A stretch of DNA of 38,054 bases, taken from positions 1-38,054 of the forward strand of contig DATMSM010000061.1 in NCBI GenBank assembly GCA_035565355.1, given 5' to 3'. The notes beneath the pieces were generated by a model that ran no database searches, was not told the DNA's origin, and saw only the letters and a list, made by a program, of their open reading frames with translations. This document shows positions 23,391 through 31,853 of this stretch, in pieces (the stretch's first letter is position 1; every line of letters starts with the position of its first letter). Source of the stretch: Ga0074130 sp035565355. GTDB taxonomy: Bacteria > Pseudomonadota > Gammaproteobacteria > Burkholderiales > Rhodocyclaceae. Position numbers and translations under genes: made by a program.

Positions 23391-25997
23391 ATGCAGGACA
23401 AATACAGCCCCCGAGACATCGAAACCGCCGCCCAGAAATACTGGGATGAAAGCCAGGCTTTCAAGGCCGTCGAAGACAGCAGCAAGAAGAAGTACTACTG
23501 CCTGTCGATGTTCCCCTATCCCTCGGGCAAGCTGCACATGGGCCATGTGCGCAACTACACCATCGGCGACGTGCTGACGCGCTATCACCGCATGCAGGGC
23601 TATAACGTGCTGCAACCCATGGGCTGGGACGCCTTCGGCCTGCCTGCCGAGAACGCCGCCATGCAGAACGGCGTGCCGCCGGCAAAGTGGACGCACGACA
23701 ATATCGCCTACATGAAGAAGCAGCTCCAGTCGCTGGGCTTTGCCATCGACTGGGAACGCGAGGTCACCACCTGCACGCCCGAGTACTACAAGTGGAACCA
23801 GTGGCTGTTCCTGCGCATGCTGGAAAAGGGCATCGCCTACAAGAAGACCCAGACCGTGAACTGGGACCCGGTCGACCAGACCGTGCTCGCCAATGAGCAG
23901 GTGATCGACGGTCGCGGCTGGCGCACCGGCGCGCTGGTGGAAAAACGCGAGATCCCCGGCTACTACTTCGCCATCACGCAGTACGCCGACGAACTGCTGG
24001 CCTCGCTCGACGCACTGCCGGGCTGGCCCGAGCGCGTCAAGACCATGCAGGCCAACTGGATAGGCAAGAGCTTGGGCGTGCGTCTGGCCTTCCCGTACAC
24101 GCTGGACGGCAAGGCAGAAAAACTTTGGGTGTTCACCACCCGCGCCGACACGCTGATGGGCGTGACCTATGTCGCCGTCGCCGCCGAGCATCCGCTCGCG
24201 ACGCACGCCGCCAAGAACAATCCGGAACTCGCCGCCTTCATCGAGAAGTGCAAGCAGGGTTCGGTCATGGAAGCCGATGTGGCGACCATGGAGAAGGAAG
24301 GCATGAAGACCGGCCTCTTCGTCCAGCACCCGCTCACCGGCGAGCAGGTCGAGGTATGGGTCGGCAACTATGTGCTGATGACTTACGGCGAGGGTGCAGT
24401 CATGGCCGTGCCGGCGCATGACGAGCGCGATTTTGGCTTTGCGAAAAAGTACTCGCTGCCGATCAAGCAAGTGATTACGCAAATGAGCAAGGCCGGCGAA
24501 GAGGCCTTCAGTGACTCCGCCTGGCAGGAAAGCTACGGCAGCAAGGAGGGCGTCTGCATCAACTCCGGCAAGTACGACGGCCTGGGTTATGAGGCTGCCG
24601 TCGATGCCATCGCCGCCGACCTCGCCGCCAAGGGGCTGGGCGAGAAGAAGGTGCAGTACCGTCTGCGCGACTGGGGCATCTCGCGCCAGCGCTACTGGGG
24701 CTGCCCGATTCCGCTGATCCACTGTGCCAAGTGCGGCACCGTGCACGTGCCGGATGATCAGCTGCCGGTCAAGCTGCCGGAAGACTGCGTGCCCGATGGT
24801 TCGGGCAACCCGCTCAAGAAGCGTGCGGACTTCCTGAATGTCGCCTGCCCCCAGTGCGGCGGCGCGGCCGAGCGCGAAACCGACACCATGGACACCTTCG
24901 TCGATTCGAGCTGGTACTACGCGCGCTACTGCAGCGCCGATAATGCCAACGCAATGGTCGATGAGCGCGCCAAGTACTGGATGCCGGTCGATCAATACAT
25001 CGGCGGTATCGAGCACGCCATCCTGCATCTGCTCTACGCGCGCTTCTGGAACAAGGTGATGCGCGACGTCGGCCTGAGCGTCGGCAGCGACGAGCCTTTC
25101 GCCAATCTGCTCACGCAGGGCATGGTGCTCAACCACATTTTCTCGCGCCGCACTGACAAGGGCGGCATCGCCTACTTTGCGCCGGAAGAGCTCGAGCTCG
25201 AGCACGACGCCAACGGCAAGCTGGTCGGCGCCAAGAGCAAGGCCGACGACCAGCCTGTGGATTACAACGGCATCGGCACCATGTCGAAATCCAAGCGCAA
25301 CGGCGTCGATCCGCAATCCCTGATCGAAACCTATGGCGCCGACACTGCGCGCTTCTTCATGATGTTCGCCTCGCCGCCCGAGCAGACCCTGGAATGGGCC
25401 GACGCCGGCGTGGATGGCGCGCACCGATTCCTGAAGCGTGTGTGGGCTTTCGGCCATGAGAACGCGGCGCTGATCAAGGACGCTCCCACCGTCAATGGCA
25501 AGCTCGGCGACGAGCTGGCCAAGCTGCGCCGCGAAGTTCACCTCAATCTCAAACAGGCCACCGCCGATCTGCAGCGCCAGCAGTTCAATACCGTCGCCTC
25601 GGCCGGCATGAAGCTGCTCAACGCGCTGGAACGCGCCGCTGAAGGCGACCAGAAGGCAGCGGTCATCGCCGAAGGCTTTTCCATCCTGCTGCGCGTGCTG
25701 TCGCCGATCACTCCGCATATCACCCATGCGCTGTGGCAAGAACTCGGCTACGGTACGGACATCCTCAGCGCACCGTGGCCGCAGGTGGATGAAGCCGCGC
25801 TGGTTCAGGACGAACTCGAGCTGGTGCTGCAGATCAATGGCAAACTGCGTGGCAGCATCAAGGTTGCCGCCAGCGCCGACAAGGCCGCCATCGAAGCGAT
25901 TGCCGTCGCCAGCGAGACTGCCCAGCAGCATCTGAACGGCGCTGCGCCCAAGAAGGTGGTCGTGGTTCCCGGCCGTCTGGTCAATATCGTCTGCTAA
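23391..25997 (+). CDS. leuS: Leucyl-tRNA synthetase
   Basis: LeuS charges tRNA-Leu and proofreads mischarged residues. The 868-residue length is typical of bacterial class Ia LeuRS. The HIGH motif is HMGH at 49-52 within PYPSGKLHMGHVRNY. The CP1 editing domain (about 220-420) includes VFTTRADTLMGVTYVAVAAEH and the conserved VPAHDERDFGFA. A leucine-specific insertion with a Cys-rich stretch (IHCAKCGTVHVPDD and VACPQCGG) follows, then TMSKSKRNGVDP, the KMSKS loop around residues 630-634. The anticodon-binding and C-terminal tRNA elbow domains (LQINGKLRGSIKVAA) complete the enzyme. It heads an operon with lptE (20 bases downstream), holA and proA, an order characteristic of betaproteobacteria. 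Confidence 0.98.
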   Translation: MQDKYSPRDIETAAQKYWDESQAFKAVEDSSKKKYYCLSMFPYPSGKLHMGHVRNYTIGDVLTRYHRMQGYNVLQPMGWDAFGLPAENAAMQNGVPPAKWTHDNIAYMKKQLQSLGFAIDWEREVTTCTPEYYKWNQWLFLRMLEKGIAYKKTQTVNWDPVDQTVLANEQVIDGRGWRTGALVEKREIPGYYFAITQYADELLASLDALPGWPERVKTMQANWIGKSLGVRLAFPYTLDGKAEKLWVFTTRADTLMGVTYVAVAAEHPLATHAAKNNPELAAFIEKCKQGSVMEADVATMEKEGMKTGLFVQHPLTGEQVEVWVGNYVLMTYGEGAVMAVPAHDERDFGFAKKYSLPIKQVITQMSKAGEEAFSDSAWQESYGSKEGVCINSGKYDGLGYEAAVDAIAADLAAKGLGEKKVQYRLRDWGISRQRYWGCPIPLIHCAKCGTVHVPDDQLPVKLPEDCVPDGSGNPLKKRADFLNVACPQCGGAAERETDTMDTFVDSSWYYARYCSADNANAMVDERAKYWMPVDQYIGGIEHAILHLLYARFWNKVMRDVGLSVGSDEPFANLLTQGMVLNHIFSRRTDKGGIAYFAPEELELEHDANGKLVGAKSKADDQPVDYNGIGTMSKSKRNGVDPQSLIETYGADTARFFMMFASPPEQTLEWADAGVDGAHRFLKRVWAFGHENAALIKDAPTVNGKLGDELAKLRREVHLNLKQATADLQRQQFNTVASAGMKLLNALERAAEGDQKAAVIAEGFSILLRVLSPITPHITHALWQELGYGTDILSAPWPQVDEAALVQDELELVLQINGKLRGSIKVAASADKAAIEAIAVASETAQQHLNGAAPKKVVVVPGRLVNIVC

Positions 25998-26017
25998 ACC
26001 GTTCACAAGAGCTCATC

Positions 26018-26572
26018 ATGCGCAAACCTTCGCTTCTGCTCGGCCTCATGCTGTTGTGCGTCACACTGCTGACCGCCTGCGGTTTCAAGCTGCGCGGCAG
26101 CTACGACTTGCCCTTTGAGACACTCTATATCGCGCTGCCGGAAAGCCACGAACTGCATGCGGCGCTCAAGCGCAATATCGAGGCCGGCACCAAGACGCGC
26201 ATCGTCGACAATCGTGAAGACGCGCAAGCCACACTGACCGTGGTCTACGACCGCACCCTGCAGACCATCCTCTCCCTGAGCGGCACCGGCCGCGTCACCG
26301 AATACCAGCTGGTGCGTACCTTTGCCTTCCGCGTGATCGGCAAGGACAATCGGGACATCATTCCCCAGCGCGAGATCGTCCTGCGCCGCGACCTGCCCTA
26401 TAGCGACAACGTGGTGCTGGCCAAGGCTTCGGAAACCGAACTGCTGATCCGCGACATGCAGTCCGATCTGGTCAACCAGATTCTGCGGCGCCTGGCCGCC
26501 GCCAAGGTAAAGAACATCTCGGCCGAGCCCGCAGCAGCCGAGGCCCAGTCAGGCAATGCAGTTACGCGCTGA
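26018..26572 (+). CDS. lptE: LPS-assembly lipoprotein LptE
   Basis: LptE is the outer-membrane lipoprotein that plugs the LptD barrel and helps insert lipopolysaccharide at the cell surface. The 184-residue product begins with a lipoprotein signal peptide whose lipobox LTAC ends at C21, the lipidated residue. It continues GFKLRGSYDLPF, the typical start of the family, and then an alpha/beta fold with SGTGRVTEYQLVRTFAFRV. A short Ala/Glu-rich tail follows. Its position right after leuS and before holA is standard. The last 17 bases overlap the holA start, indicating translational coupling. The Shine-Dalgarno (AAGAG) is modest. Confidence 0.93.
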   Translation: MRKPSLLLGLMLLCVTLLTACGFKLRGSYDLPFETLYIALPESHELHAALKRNIEAGTKTRIVDNREDAQATLTVVYDRTLQTILSLSGTGRVTEYQLVRTFAFRVIGKDNRDIIPQREIVLRRDLPYSDNVVLAKASETELLIRDMQSDLVNQILRRLAAAKVKNISAEPAAAEAQSGNAVTR

Positions 26573-27572
26573 CCAGCTTCAGCAACACCTCTCCCAGCCG
26601 CTCGCCGGGCTGTACGTCCTGCACGGCGACGAGTTGCTGACCATAGAAGCCGCCGACGCCATCCGCGCCGCAGCCAGGAAGCAGGGTTACGACGAACGCG
26701 AAGTCCTGGTCGTCACGGCCAACTTCAAATGGGACGAGTTGCAGCTCGCCGCCGGCAACCTCTCGCTGTTCGGCGGCAACAAGCTGATCGACCTACGCAT
26801 TCCTTCGGGAAAACCCGGTCGCGACGGCGGCGAGGCACTGCAGAAGCATGCGGCCAATCTTTCGTCCGGTGTCGTGACCTTGATCAGCCTGCCCGAGCTC
26901 GACTGGCAGGCCAAGAAGGCGGCCTGGTTGACCGCGCTCGGCAATGCCGGCGTGATGCTGGAGTTGAATGCGCCGGCCCTGCACCAGTTGCCGGACTGGA
27001 TTGCGCAGCGCCTAGCCCGGCAGAATCAGAATGCGCCGCGCGAAGCGCTGGACTTCATCGCCACCCGCGTCGAGGGCAATCTGCTTGCCGCACACCAGGA
27101 AATTCAGAAACTCGGCCTGCTCTACCCGGAAGGCGCGCTGACCTTGGCCCAGGTCGAAGAGGCCGTGCTCAGCGTGGCCCGCTACGATGTGGATGGCCTG
27201 CGCCATGCCGTCCTGTCCGGCGATGCCGAGCGTTGCGCGCGGCTGCTGGAGGGCTTGCATGCCGAGGATACGGCCCCACCTCTGGTCTTGTGGGCATTGG
27301 CCTCGGAGGCGCGCATCATTGCCGGCGTGAAAAGCGCGGTTGAGCGCGGCCTTTCATTCGATACGGCGCTGTCCAACCAACGCGTATTCGGGCCGCGGCA
27401 GGGCATGTACCGCAAGGCAGTCGAAAGAGTGTCAGCCACAGGCGCACGCAATGCGCTCTTGCATGCGGCGCGCATAGATCGCATGATTAAGGGCCTGGCC
27501 CAAGGCGATTTGTGGGATGAGTTCCTGCAATTGTCCCTGCGTCTGGCCAAAACACCCGCACGGGGCGCCTGA
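26556..27572 (+). CDS. holA: DNA polymerase III delta subunit
   Basis: HolA opens the beta sliding clamp within the clamp loader. The 338-residue length is normal. The N-terminal segment (MQLRADQLQQHLSQPLAGLYVLHGDE) gives the delta-specific YVLHGDE, and NLSLFGGNKLIDLRIPSGKPG contains the beta-clamp-binding loop (SLFGGNKLI). The Walker A motif is degenerate, as expected for delta. The domain III helices (LLHAARIDRMIKGLAQGDLWDEFLQLSLRLA cut here into two known blocks, ARIDRMIKG and DLWDEFLQLSLRLA) close the protein. The ATG lies within the end of lptE, so expression is tied to it. It partners functionally with dnaE at 15133-18612. Confidence 0.95.
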   Translation: MQLRADQLQQHLSQPLAGLYVLHGDELLTIEAADAIRAAARKQGYDEREVLVVTANFKWDELQLAAGNLSLFGGNKLIDLRIPSGKPGRDGGEALQKHAANLSSGVVTLISLPELDWQAKKAAWLTALGNAGVMLELNAPALHQLPDWIAQRLARQNQNAPREALDFIATRVEGNLLAAHQEIQKLGLLYPEGALTLAQVEEAVLSVARYDVDGLRHAVLSGDAERCARLLEGLHAEDTAPPLVLWALASEARIIAGVKSAVERGLSFDTALSNQRVFGPRQGMYRKAVERVSATGARNALLHAARIDRMIKGLAQGDLWDEFLQLSLRLAKTPARGA

Positions 27573-27594
27573 TACCGCAGGCAAAGGAATTGAA

Positions 27595-28878
27595 ATGAAC
27601 GACAGACTCGATATCGGCCAATACATGGACAGCGTGGGGCAGGCTGCACGCGCTGCCGCCACCGCTATGGCCAAGGCCGACACCCAGGCCAAGAACGCCA
27701 CGCTGCAGGCACTGGCGCGCCTGCTACGCGAGCAGACCGATGCCCTGCAAGTTGATAACGCCAAGGATATTCAGGCTGCCGAGTCTGCCGGCCTGGCCGC
27801 CCCCATGGTGGATCGCCTGCGCCTCACGCCCAAGGTGCTGGCCACCGTCGCCGAAGGCTGTGAGCAGCTCGCCGCCATGCCCGACCCGATCGGCGAGATC
27901 AGTGGCGTCAAACGCCGCCCCACCGGCATCAGCGTCGGCCAGATGCGCGTGCCGCTGGGCGTGTTCGGCATGATTTACGAGAGCCGCCCCAACGTCACCA
28001 TCGAGGCTGCTTCGCTCGCCATCAAGAGCGGCAATGCCTGCATCCTGCGCGGCGGTTCGGAAGCGATCCATTCGAATCTGGCGCTGTGGAAGCTGGTACA
28101 GCAGGCGCTCACCGAAGCCGGCCTGCCGGCGACGGCGGTACAGCTGGTGGAAACCACAGACCGCGCCGCCGTCGGCCGCCTGATCGCCATGCCCGAATAT
28201 GTGGACGTGATCATTCCGCGCGGCGGCAAGGGCCTGATCGAACGCATCAGCGCCGAGGCCAAGGTACCGGTGATCAAGCACCTCGACGGCAACTGCCATA
28301 CCTATGTCGATGCCGAAGTCGATATCGAGCAGGCTCTGGTGGTCACCGACAATGCCAAGACGCAGAAATACAGCCCCTGCAACGCGACCGAATCGCTGCT
28401 CGTGCATACCGCCTCGGCCGCGGCATTCCTGCCGAAAATAGGCGCCATCTTCGCGGCCAAGGGCGTGGAGATGCGCTGCGATTCTGCGTCCAAGAAGATT
28501 CTTGGCGCGGTTGCGAATGCGCAGTTGGTGGATGCCACCGAAGAGGATTGGGGCACCGAATATCTCGCACCCATCATCAGCATCAAGGTGGTCAAGAATC
28601 TGGACGAAGCCATCGCCCACATCAACAAGTACGGCTCGCATCATACCGAGGCCATTCTCACCACCAATCATCCCAACGCGATGCGCTTTATCCGCGAAGT
28701 GGACTCGGCTTCGGTGATGATCAACGCCTCGACACGCTTCGCCGACGGCTTTGAATATGGCCTCGGCGCCGAAATCGGCATCTCCACCGACAAATTCCAC
28801 GCGCGGGGGCCTGTGGGCCTGGAGGGGCTGACTTCGATGAAGTGGGTAGTGTTGGGGGATGGGCAGGTGCGGGGCTAG
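27595..28878 (+). CDS. proA: Gamma-glutamyl phosphate reductase
   Basis: ProA performs the second step of proline synthesis, reducing gamma-glutamyl phosphate to glutamate semialdehyde with NADPH. The ATG at 27595 (427 residues) has AGGA 7 bases upstream; the longer frame overlaps holA and is rejected. It is an aldehyde-dehydrogenase-fold enzyme with the substrate region VPLGVFGMIYESRPNVT, the cofactor-domain NACILRGGSEAIHSN, and the active-site cysteine C262 in SPCNATESLLVH. The C-terminus FADGFEYGLGAEIGISTDKFHARGPVG is cut here only at its last block and is standard. It is the last gene of the leuS operon, 22 bases after holA. The partner proB is not in the window. Confidence 0.97.
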   Translation: MNDRLDIGQYMDSVGQAARAAATAMAKADTQAKNATLQALARLLREQTDALQVDNAKDIQAAESAGLAAPMVDRLRLTPKVLATVAEGCEQLAAMPDPIGEISGVKRRPTGISVGQMRVPLGVFGMIYESRPNVTIEAASLAIKSGNACILRGGSEAIHSNLALWKLVQQALTEAGLPATAVQLVETTDRAAVGRLIAMPEYVDVIIPRGGKGLIERISAEAKVPVIKHLDGNCHTYVDAEVDIEQALVVTDNAKTQKYSPCNATESLLVHTASAAAFLPKIGAIFAAKGVEMRCDSASKKILGAVANAQLVDATEEDWGTEYLAPIISIKVVKNLDEAIAHINKYGSHHTEAILTTNHPNAMRFIREVDSASVMINASTRFADGFEYGLGAEIGISTDKFHARGPVGLEGLTSMKWVVLGDGQVRG

Positions 28879-28880
28879 GT

Positions 28881-28909
28881 GATAGCAGTCTTGCTATCCC
28901 TAAATTAGG
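28881..28909 (+). terminator. Hairpin and small palindrome after proA
   Basis: GATAGCA-GTCT-TGCTATC (28881-28898) is a perfect 7-bp stem two bases after the proA stop. The palindrome CCTAA-A-TTAGG (28899-28909) abuts it. There is no U-run, so termination would be weak. The palindrome lies just before the next gene's ribosome site and could be an operator. Confidence 0.4.
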
Positions 28910-28920
28910 TTAGGTGCCAT

Positions 28921-29298
28921 ATGAGCATGCCGCAGTACATTGAGGTTGCCGTTGTAGCTACTGATGAATCTGGCTTCAAGACAATCCGGGATGTGCCTGC
29001 GTTATCCAAAACAGGTGTTTATCCTTGCTACAAGCTTGTAACGATCGGCCGTCCAGAAGATAGTTCAGTGACCCAGATAAGCGAGTTGGAACTGAAATGC
29101 GTTGGTTTATGGGTTGCGCTGGACGATCAAGCCATGACCAAATGCCAAAGCATATTCTCGGAGCTTTCGTCTGCACCCGGCTATAGCCGAGGCTTCTATG
29201 ACGACCTTCTTCCTAGGGCAGTAATTCAGGTGCAGGAGCGTGAGGGATTTGTTGCGCTTACGGAAATGATCTTGGAGGCATTTTGTGAATCATCCTAA
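28921..29298 (+). CDS. Hypothetical protein, low-GC orphan
   Basis: I do not recognise this 125-residue protein. It starts MSMPQYIEVAVVATDES and appears to be a small soluble alpha/beta protein, with a first strand (YIEVAVVATD), two cysteines at similar spacing (YPCYKL, LKCVGLW), and an acidic C-terminal helix (FVALTEMILEAFCESS). No signal peptide or membrane helix is visible. AGG lies a few bases before the ATG; Met3 is an alternative start. The first 120 bases are about 47% G+C, against roughly 60% in proA, and the codon choice is correspondingly different, suggesting recent acquisition. It stands alone between the leuS-proA operon and a non-coding palindromic element. Confidence 0.6.
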   Translation: MSMPQYIEVAVVATDESGFKTIRDVPALSKTGVYPCYKLVTIGRPEDSSVTQISELELKCVGLWVALDDQAMTKCQSIFSELSSAPGYSRGFYDDLLPRAVIQVQEREGFVALTEMILEAFCESS

Positions 29299-29352
29299 AG
29301 CAGCTAAAAGGCTCAGCATCGCTTTCGATTTTCATTAAGCCCTCGCAACACC
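29299..29352. other. Short spacer before the palindromic element
   Basis: AT-rich spacer following the orphan gene. No hairpin terminator or promoter stands out. Confidence 0.3.
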
Positions 29353-29871
29353 GCCGCCAATGTCCGGTCTCGCCCGGACGGGCGAGTTCCTTTCTTGTGA
29401 TACGACAAGAAAGGAACCAAAGAAGCGTACCCTCCTCACCGCCGGCTGCGCCGGTGCCTTCGCTCCGGCCAGTTGAGCCGGCCGGGCCGGAAACTCGCTT
29501 CGCTCAAACAGCCGTCCCGGACTACCCCGACTCAACAGACCTCCACTCAGCGGCTCAGAAGGGATACGGGACACTTCGTGTCCGCCCCTCTCCCCAGCCC
29601 TCTCCCACCAGGGGAGAGGGAGACCACCAAACGGGTGTGCCCAGTCGGTTTGCCTTTCATCCCCTTCTGGCTCGCCGAACGCAGGGTGAGCCATGCGGGG
29701 ATGTCCGGCTTGGCTGTCTGAGCGTAGCGAGTTCCAAGCCGGCCGCATGAGTCGCCCGGAGTGAGGGTAGCCCGCAGGGCCGAGACGGAGGGTCGCCTTT
29801 TCTTTGGGTACTTTCTTTTGGCGAAGCAAAAGAAAGTACCTCGGCTGTCGGGACGAACTCCCGACATCGGC
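29353..29871. mobile_element. ~520-bp non-coding imperfect palindrome (MITE/REP-type element)
   Basis: The left arm (29353-29529) and right arm (29696-29871) are imperfect inverted copies of each other. Each arm carries the same two hairpins in mirror order. On the left, GTCCGG/CCGGAC is at 29362-29379 and GTTCCTTTCTTGT-GATACG-ACAAGAAAGGAAC at 29386-29417. On the right, GTACTTTCTTTTG-GCGAAG-CAAAAGAAAGTAC is at 29808-29839 and GTCGGGA/TCCCGAC at 29847-29865. Inner matching blocks include ACTCGCTTCGCTCA on the left against TGAGCGTAGCGAGT on the right. The ~165-base centre has a GGACAC/GTGTCC hairpin (29569-29583) and a CCCTCTCCC/GGGAGAGGG hairpin (29598-29620). No transposase is encoded and no target duplication is obvious. 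It ends about 20 bases before ogt. Confidence 0.65.
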
Positions 29872-29880
29872 CTCTCCGTG

Positions 29881-29886
29881 TAGACT
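29881..29886 (+). promoter_or_regulatory. Candidate -10 giving a leaderless ogt mRNA
   Basis: TAGACT (4/6 to consensus) ends seven bases before the ogt ATG, predicting a start on its A. No Shine-Dalgarno is present. The corresponding -35 would fall inside the right arm of the palindromic element and is not recognisable. Confidence 0.35.
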
Positions 29887-29892
29887 AACTTC

Positions 29893-30396
29893 ATGAGTCC
29901 TCATCGGCCCAATTACTTCAACGCCATCGTCAGCGCCCGAGGCTTCGCCCTGGGCATCTATTGCGACGATGCATGGGTGCAAGAGATTGTTTTCCTTCCC
30001 GCGCAATATGAGCGCATGGGCGATAGTCCGCTGGCCATGGAAGCGGCAAGCCAGCTCATACGCTGGCTGCGCAATCCACACAACCCTTTTGACCTACCCC
30101 TGAAGCCCGGCGGTACACCCTTCCGCCGCAAGGTGTGGGAAGCCATCAGCGCCATCCCGGTTGGCACAACGCGCAGCTACGGCGAACTCGCCAAGGCCAT
30201 CGGCAGTGCACCGCGTGCCGTTGGCGGCGCCTGCGGCGACAATCCTTTTCCCATCATCGTGCCCTGTCATCGCGTGGTGGCCCAGGGCGCGCAGTTCAAC
30301 GCCGGCCTCGGCGGCTTTGCGCATTCGCGCGATGGCCTGCACCTGGACATCAAGCGCTGGCTCTTGCAGCACGAACGGAATCATGTCGCCGGCTGA
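29893..30396 (+). CDS. ogt: Methylated-DNA-protein cysteine methyltransferase
   Basis: This suicide repair enzyme removes O6-alkyl groups from guanine by transfer to its own cysteine. The 167-residue product contains GTPFRRKVWEAISAIPVG and TRSYGELAKAIGSAPRAVGG, the helix-turn-helix with the arginine finger. The active-site IVPCHRVV has acceptor C125, and GGFAHSRDGLHLDIKRWLL lies near the end. The N-terminal ribonuclease-H-like domain is present (residues 1-75) and has no Ada-type zinc motif, so it is the Ogt/MGMT form. It begins right after the palindromic element with no Shine-Dalgarno and overlaps the xerD start by 14 bases, so the two are probably coupled. Confidence 0.95.
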   Translation: MSPHRPNYFNAIVSARGFALGIYCDDAWVQEIVFLPAQYERMGDSPLAMEAASQLIRWLRNPHNPFDLPLKPGGTPFRRKVWEAISAIPVGTTRSYGELAKAIGSAPRAVGGACGDNPFPIIVPCHRVVAQGAQFNAGLGGFAHSRDGLHLDIKRWLLQHERNHVAG

Positions 30397-31291
30397 CGCC
30401 GCCCTCATAGACGAGTTTGCCGACGCCCTGTGGTTGGCCGACGGCCTGGCGCAGAACACCCTGGCCAGTTATCGCTTCGACCTCAAGGGCTTCGCCAGCT
30501 GGTTGGAGGAATCGGGTGGCGATCTGGGTCAGGTCGATGGCGCGACCGTGCATGCCTATCTAGCTCACCTGCACCGCGGCACGAAAAAGCCCAGCGCCAA
30601 TTCGCAACGCCGGCTGCATTCGACCTTGCGACGCTTCTACCAGTGGCTGCTCGCCGAGAACCGCATTCATCTCGACCCCATGCTCAATATCGAGCGGCCG
30701 ATGAAGACGGCGCGTTTTCCCAAGACCTTGTCGGAGGCGCAGGTCGAGGCGCTGCTGGAGGCACCGGAAGTGGACACGCCGCGCGGCCTGCGCGACCGCG
30801 CCCTGTTCGAGCTGCTCTACGCCACCGGCCTGCGCGTCTCCGAGCTGGTCAATCTCAAGCTGTTCGAGCTCAGCCTGCAGGATGGCGTGGTGCGTACACG
30901 CGGCAAGGGCAGCAAGGACCGCCTGGTTCCACTCGGGCAGGAGGCAACGGAGTGGCTGCACCGCTATCTGATCGAGTCGCGCCCTGAATTACTGGATGGC
31001 CAGACCAGCGATCATGTCTTCGTCGGCGAAGGCACGGGCACGGGACTGACGCGCCAGATGGCCTGGGTACTGATCAAGAAACACGCGCTCACGGCCGGCA
31101 TCCCGCGCGAAAAAATTTCACCGCACGTGCTGCGTCATGCTTTCGCCACGCACCTGCTCAACCACGGCGCCGACCTGCGCGTGGTGCAATTGCTGCTCGG
31201 CCACGCCGACATCTCGACCACGCAGGTGTACACGCACGTGGCGCGCGAACGTTTGAAGCAACTGCATCAGGTGCATCACCCGCGCGGTTAG
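30383..31291 (+). CDS. xerD: Tyrosine site-specific recombinase XerD
   Basis: XerD acts with XerC at dif to resolve chromosome dimers at the division septum. The ATG at 30383 (302 residues, the usual size of about 300) overlaps ogt. The longer frame from 30161 is a shadow of ogt and is rejected. Residues about 1-90 form the SAM-like core-binding domain (LAQNTLASYRFDLKGFASWL). The catalytic domain has the full pentad-type set: R151 in ATGLRVSEL, K175 in RGKGSKDR, H248 and R251 in HVLRHAFATHLL, H274 in LGHADISTTQ and Y283 in VYTHVARERL. The sequence is closer to XerD than XerC by overall look; assignment between the two is less certain than the recombinase call. No integron or phage context is present. 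Confidence 0.93.
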   Translation: MSPADAALIDEFADALWLADGLAQNTLASYRFDLKGFASWLEESGGDLGQVDGATVHAYLAHLHRGTKKPSANSQRRLHSTLRRFYQWLLAENRIHLDPMLNIERPMKTARFPKTLSEAQVEALLEAPEVDTPRGLRDRALFELLYATGLRVSELVNLKLFELSLQDGVVRTRGKGSKDRLVPLGQEATEWLHRYLIESRPELLDGQTSDHVFVGEGTGTGLTRQMAWVLIKKHALTAGIPREKISPHVLRHAFATHLLNHGADLRVVQLLLGHADISTTQVYTHVARERLKQLHQVHHPRG

Positions 31292-31305
31292 CGCCGGGGC
31301 AGACC

Positions 31306-31785
31306 TCAGTGCTGATGCATGCCGGCCTGCGGCTTGTTCTGATTGCCCGGGTAGTGGCGATAACTGCGGTAGCTGCCGCGCTTGTCCACCAGCAACACGC
31401 GGTACTCATGCTCGATGCCGCGATAGGCCGGGCCATCCATGCCTGGTGAACCCAGGGGCATGCCGGGCACGCTCAGGCCGACCGCCTTGGGCTTTTCCTT
31501 CAACAGCCGCTTGATCTCGCTGGCCGGCACATGGCCTTCCAGCGCATAGCCATCGACCCGCGCACTATGGCAGGAGCCCAGCTCGGCGGGCATGCCCAGG
31601 GCAGCGCGCTGCGCCGCCGTATCCGGCACATCATGGCTCTTCACCTCGAAACCATGCTCTTCGAGGTGGCGCACCCAGTCCTTGCAGCAGCCGCAGGTCG
31701 GCGTCTTCCAGACTTCAACCAGCGGGCCGGCCGCCTGGGCGAGGCCGCTGAGGCCGAACAAGAACACAAGCAGGACATGCTTCAT
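31306..31785 (-). CDS. DUF411 periplasmic metal-associated protein
   Basis: Start at 31785 gives a Sec signal peptide (MKHVLLVFLFGLSGLAQA, cleavage before AGP) on a 159-residue protein. The mature part begins LVEVWKTPTCGCCKDWVRHL, with a CxCC motif (C31, C33, C34) on a thioredoxin-like strand-helix. It continues with SCHSARVDGYALEGHVPASEI and VPGMPLGSPGM, all diagnostic of DUF411. Family members often occur with copper resistance genes and are thought to bind copper, but no copper gene is nearby here. The C-terminus extends with YRSYRHYPGNQN and ends in a Met/His-rich MHQH. It follows folB on the same strand after 68 bases. The longer frame from 31836 lacks a signal peptide and is rejected. 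Confidence 0.88.
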   Translation of the reverse strand: MKHVLLVFLFGLSGLAQAAGPLVEVWKTPTCGCCKDWVRHLEEHGFEVKSHDVPDTAAQRAALGMPAELGSCHSARVDGYALEGHVPASEIKRLLKEKPKAVGLSVPGMPLGSPGMDGPAYRGIEHEYRVLLVDKRGSYRSYRHYPGNQNKPQAGMHQH

Positions 31786-31853
31786 GACAAAACTCCGGGT
31801 CTGATTCAGAGAATTATGACCACCCCACCCGAACATGGTTCGATCCGCGCCTG

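Noticed and set aside
23364..26006. 880-residue open frame antisense to leuS
   Set aside because: It mirrors leuS almost exactly; the plus strand has all LeuRS motifs. Long antisense frames are common in GC-rich genes.
29335..30081. 248-residue minus-strand frame across the palindromic region and ogt
   Set aside because: It crosses the inverted-repeat element and the antisense of ogt, has no recognisable domain, and contains translated hairpin repeats.
30161..30382. N-terminal extension of the recombinase frame
   Set aside because: This part is the out-of-frame shadow of ogt; the XerD N-terminus begins at 30383.
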